Assembly (NCBI GenBank): GCA_026419785.1
Contig: JAODTK010005745.1
Span: 372,001 to 436,000, forward strand
Origin: Sclerodactyla briareus
Lineage: Eukaryota; Echinodermata; Holothuroidea; Dendrochirotida; Sclerodactylidae
Reading direction: 5' to 3'
DNA length: 64,000 nt
The notes under the pieces were generated by a model. It did no database searches and was not told where the DNA came from. It was given only the letters and a program-made list of their open reading frames with translations. Every line of letters starts with the position of its first letter. Position 1 is the stretch's first letter. Positions 60,948 to 64,000 of the stretch are shown one piece after another. A program made the translations under genes and the position numbers.

Positions 60948-61659
60948 CGGAAAAGGACATCGGCAATAATCTTATTCGTTCGGTTATCTTGTCAATATCC
61001 TACAATAAACTGAACGCCTTACAGTGTGAAAGCGGTAACAAAGTAGGCTACTGAACTTGACAACGTGAAGGTCTCGCAGATCCCGCGCTGCCATCAGCGT
61101 TCAATCCTCTACATGACTTCCTACGCTTATACGTTTCACAGTATCAAGATCGCCGGGTACATTGTGTTCCTTTGAGATTTCTACAACATAACCCCCGATT
61201 AGTTTCTTATTAACAGAAAATACAGGTGACGAACTTTATGAGTAGATATGTTATCAACTTGGTATATGGATCCTACAAGCATGTTCATCCACGTTTAATA
61301 GCGGTGAGACACGCAACGACGGGGTACACCACAAACACAGTGCCTAAATTTCCCTTTTCTTGATGATTGCAGTATATTGTATCAACCACCGAGACAAGAC
61401 TAGAAAGTTTGACCTAATTCTGGGCTCTCAACTCCGCTTGATCGGCAAAGTATAACTTCAGTTTTCCATTGTAATGGGATATTTATTTTACGTTGTATAC
61501 ATAAATTTGAGAGAGTGTCGTCAATCCATATTCAGGGATATATACCTACAGGACGCGTATTTATCGCCCACTCACTGATTATATTGGTGATGGTTGAGTT
61601 TTATGTATCTCCTTTGTCAGATGAAACTAGGCACAGCAAATTGCAATATTTTTATTAGG
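60948..61659. other. No feature recognised
   Basis: AT-rich sequence with no family or repeat partner noticed. An aataaa lies near 61003. Confidence 0.4.
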
Positions 61660-61950
61660 AGTTTCCTTCGAATGTTCGAACTGCCGGTGGGAGTGGCGAC
61701 TTCATGATATGGATAGTTTAAAACAGAAATTGTGCAAACGTTTATTTCGATAATTCGTCGCATTCAAAAAATTCAAAAGCCCACTGGGACTGAGACTTCC
61801 ATTCATCAAAAAAATGAGCTTTCCTGCCTTCACGTAACGCCAATAGGGACGTCACATGCTATTTATTTAATATTTGAGAACATGCCTACTGGGACGGAGG
61901 ATTCCTTTGAATCGAATGTTACCTTCACGTGAACCCCAACAGGGTCTTTT
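61660..61950 (+). repeat. Degenerate ~100-bp tandem repeat
   Basis: gccggtgggagtggcgacttc (61682), gcccactgggactgagacttcc (61779) and gcctactgggacggaggattcc (61884) are spaced about 100 bases apart. ccttcacgtaacgccaatag and ccttcacgtgaaccccaaca follow the second and third units. The + frame 61732-61932 crosses it. Confidence 0.5.
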
Positions 61951-62339
61951 TTATAATATACGTGGGATTTATAATAATAAAAAAATGTATGAGTTCGGAT
62001 GAATTTCAATAAGAACGGCACATCGCTGGGAAATTAGTTTGGGGTATTTTTGTACTATCTGATGACGAAGTCGAAAGCAATCATGAGTCCTGACAGGGTT
62101 GTTGGTTGTGTGTGTGACGCCTGGCGCTCGACCCCACCTCGTGGTTCACAGTAAGCTTTTTTACCCGAGGTCCCATAAAACAATATATACAAGGAATTTA
62201 ATAAACAATAAAGTGGTCACGTAACACAACATTAAAACCAGTAAAAGGTTGAATGACAAGCAAAAATAAAAACGATCCATGTCTCCTCTAAGTTTTGTAA
62301 TTCTGCCCCCCTCCCACCTTCTCCATGTGGCGGATCTTT
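61951..62339. other. No feature recognised
   Basis: Spacer before the L2-like 3' end. The start of the L2 remnant may lie a little upstream of 62340. Confidence 0.4.
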
Positions 62340-63005
62340 GGTTTACCCGTCTCCGGAACGGCCGGACCGCCGAAACCTTGGTGTTCTATTTGACCGCAAG
62401 CTGACCTCAAACGCATGTGCGTAAAGCGTATCAAGGCTGGCTGGTTCGGTGTTCACCAGATCGGGAGGGTCAGAAAAATACCCTTGACCAATCCTCTTCG
62501 AAAAGACTTGCACTCTCGTTCGTGTCCTCCCGCCTCGATTTCTGCACTGGCCTACTCTTTGACTTCCTGCTTTGAACTAAAGAACTGACAAACATTCAAA
62601 ATGGCGGGCAGCCAGAATTGTCACCAGGACACCTCCAAGGACAACATATCACCCGGTATTGGGGATCTTCACTGGCTCACTGTCACTGAATCGTATCTCG
62701 TTCAAACTTCTATCACATGTTTAAGATCTCTAAGGGTATCGGCCCACTAAGTAACCTGTCAGACCTGATTGAGTCGTGAGCCCTACACGCACCCTGCGTA
62801 CGTTCCTCGCGCAACTCAATCCAGCGGAAAGAACGCATACCATACCGGACCATCTTTGGAATGCCTACCAGACGACCTTCGGTCGGCCAACAGTATGACT
62901 CCTTCATGAAAGAAGCTGTGAAAACTTTCCCATTCCGTAACAGGCTGATTTTCCTGTTTCTTAAGCGCTTTGAGGCTTTGAGTGAGGACGTTATATAAAA
63001 CACTT
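62340..63005 (+). mobile_element. L2-like retrotransposon, 3' end
   Basis: On + the frames give NLGVLFDRKLTSNACV (about 62380-62430), an RLDFCTGLLFD-like block near 62535, AARIVTRTPP near 62613, GDLHWLTVTESYLVQTS (62665-62712), ISKGIGPLSNLSDL near 62728 and YRTIFGMP-like near 62840. It ends with a VKTFPFRNRLIFLFL block near 62918-62962. These are the last ~220 residues of the L2 polyprotein in order, with frame changes. The closing DNA aagcgctttgagg...ttatataaa, followed directly by (ATT)n, is also typical of L2-type 3' ends. Strongly 5' truncated, as expected for target-primed reverse transcription. Minus ORFs 62713-63106 are shadows. Confidence 0.8.
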
Positions 63006-63006
63006 A

Positions 63007-63008
<2 letters not shown>

Positions 63009-63047
<39 letters not shown>

Positions 63048-63083
63048 TTATTCTTATTATTTTTTATATTATTATATATTATT
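63009..63083 (+). repeat. (ATT)n tail of the L2-like element
   Basis: att units run from 63009 to about 63048, then a degraded cttattatttt.. part to about 63083. It abuts the L2 coding end, so it is read as the element's 3' tail. Confidence 0.85.
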
Positions 63084-64000
63084 ATTTTAAAAGAAGTATT
63101 CAGCAAAAACCGAACAGAAAAAGATACCTACGACGACCCAAAGTGAAAAAAGCCTCGCGAAGGCCTTCCCAACAATTTTCCTGGTCTCTATTATTGTTCA
63201 ATATACTCAAGACTTGCTCTTGATCGAAGAACTACGGAAAACCCGTTCAACAATTTTTGATAGGCCATATATCGAAAAAATTTCCAGTTTCTCTTAAATG
63301 GAAGTTTCCTCAGATCTGGGAAGAAAACAGATCAATAAGATGCCCAGGTATCAATCAGATTCGTTCAATTAATCGGTGATCTCAATTATAAAAGTGACAT
63401 TCTTTGAAGCCAGACTGTGGCATACGTATGATCTCACCCTCATTTAAGAAACGTATTCAAAGCAGTCTTCACGTGTCTTTCTAATAACTTAATCCTCCTG
63501 ATAACTGGAGATGCGGGTCGATAGTTGACACTTTAATAGGTGTTGAATATCTTGAATATAGGAATTCAATTTCCCCACAAGAGCGGGGACACCTAACTCA
63601 CGTTTGTAATATGAATTAGCTCCCAGCTTATTTCAGCAACTGAGATATACAAATGTAAACACTCACCCATCCCAGCCTGTAGCCACGAAGCTTCAGCGAC
63701 AAAGCCCCTAAGAGTAGAACCTGGAAAACTCAGATGAGCAAGAAGTGATTGCAATGGAAACCAACTAGTCCTGAACTATTTCAACAAATCAGGAATTTGC
63801 TTCCTTTAGCCTACTGCTCAGGATGTTTCAAAACAGACGATATATAACCCACCATAATCTTTTTTCTATATATTTCACCTGGTGGATATTATGGCTTGTT
63901 CACTAGTAGATAATCATGCAATATGCAATATTACCCGCTATTTACTTACCTAGAAATAACGTTTATAAGATGAATTCAAACTAGGGGCGTCAATTATTGT
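63084..64000. other. No feature recognised
   Basis: AT-rich flank after the L2 tail. No coding region or repeat partner noticed. Confidence 0.4.

Overview
This is eukaryotic, AT-leaning, non-coding DNA. There are no operon-like gene runs, open frames are short, and the longest ones lie in repeats. I could not identify one intact host gene. Homopolymer C/G tracts, many microsatellites, L2/CR1-type retroelements, a Penelope-like element and an excess of the palindrome TAGGCCTA suggest a marine invertebrate, perhaps an echinoderm or another invertebrate deuterostome. That assignment is an inference. All protein homology below was judged by eye from translated frames, with no database search. Non-ATG starts are common among the open frames, so frame length alone means little here.

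Layout. 0-8 kb: T-tracts, C-rich dispersed repeats (called family C here) and a 'GGTCA-rich' repeat (family F). 8.4-10.2 kb: an L2-like non-LTR retrotransposon on +, from endonuclease through reverse transcriptase (RT), full of frameshifts. 11.9-13.0 kb: the 3' part of a Penelope-like element (end of the RT region plus a GIY-YIG-like endonuclease) and its 3' tail. 13.3-14.0 and 22.7-23.4 kb: two opposed copies of an ~680-bp repeat ending in a palindrome (family D). 17.9-18.7 kb: a CR1/Rex-like RT fragment. 19.6-19.9 kb: another weak RT fragment. 20.0-20.3 kb, minus strand: a possible glycosyltransferase-31-like pseudogene. 24.2-24.6 and 29.8-30.3 kb: two copies of a SINE-like repeat (family E), the second carrying a (ATGT)n expansion. 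31.0-31.3 kb: a second copy of the Penelope 3' tail.

34.3-36.0 and 44.4-46.5 kb: two + strand relics of one non-LTR family (endonuclease, linker, RT; clade not settled). 41.2-43.6 kb: a minus-strand CR1-like element from endonuclease to C-terminus. 51.3-51.8 kb, minus strand: the only plausible host-gene signal, a spliced-looking leader plus a short ATG exon. 55-60.5 kb: a dense cluster of family C repeats with G/C-tract hairpins. 62.3-63.1 kb: the 3' end of an L2 element ending in (ATT)n.

The window is best read as an intergenic or intronic repeat graveyard. The elements look dead: frames are broken by stops and indels, and some catalytic boxes are damaged. No CRISPR array, rRNA gene, intact tRNA gene or novel defence-like system was seen.
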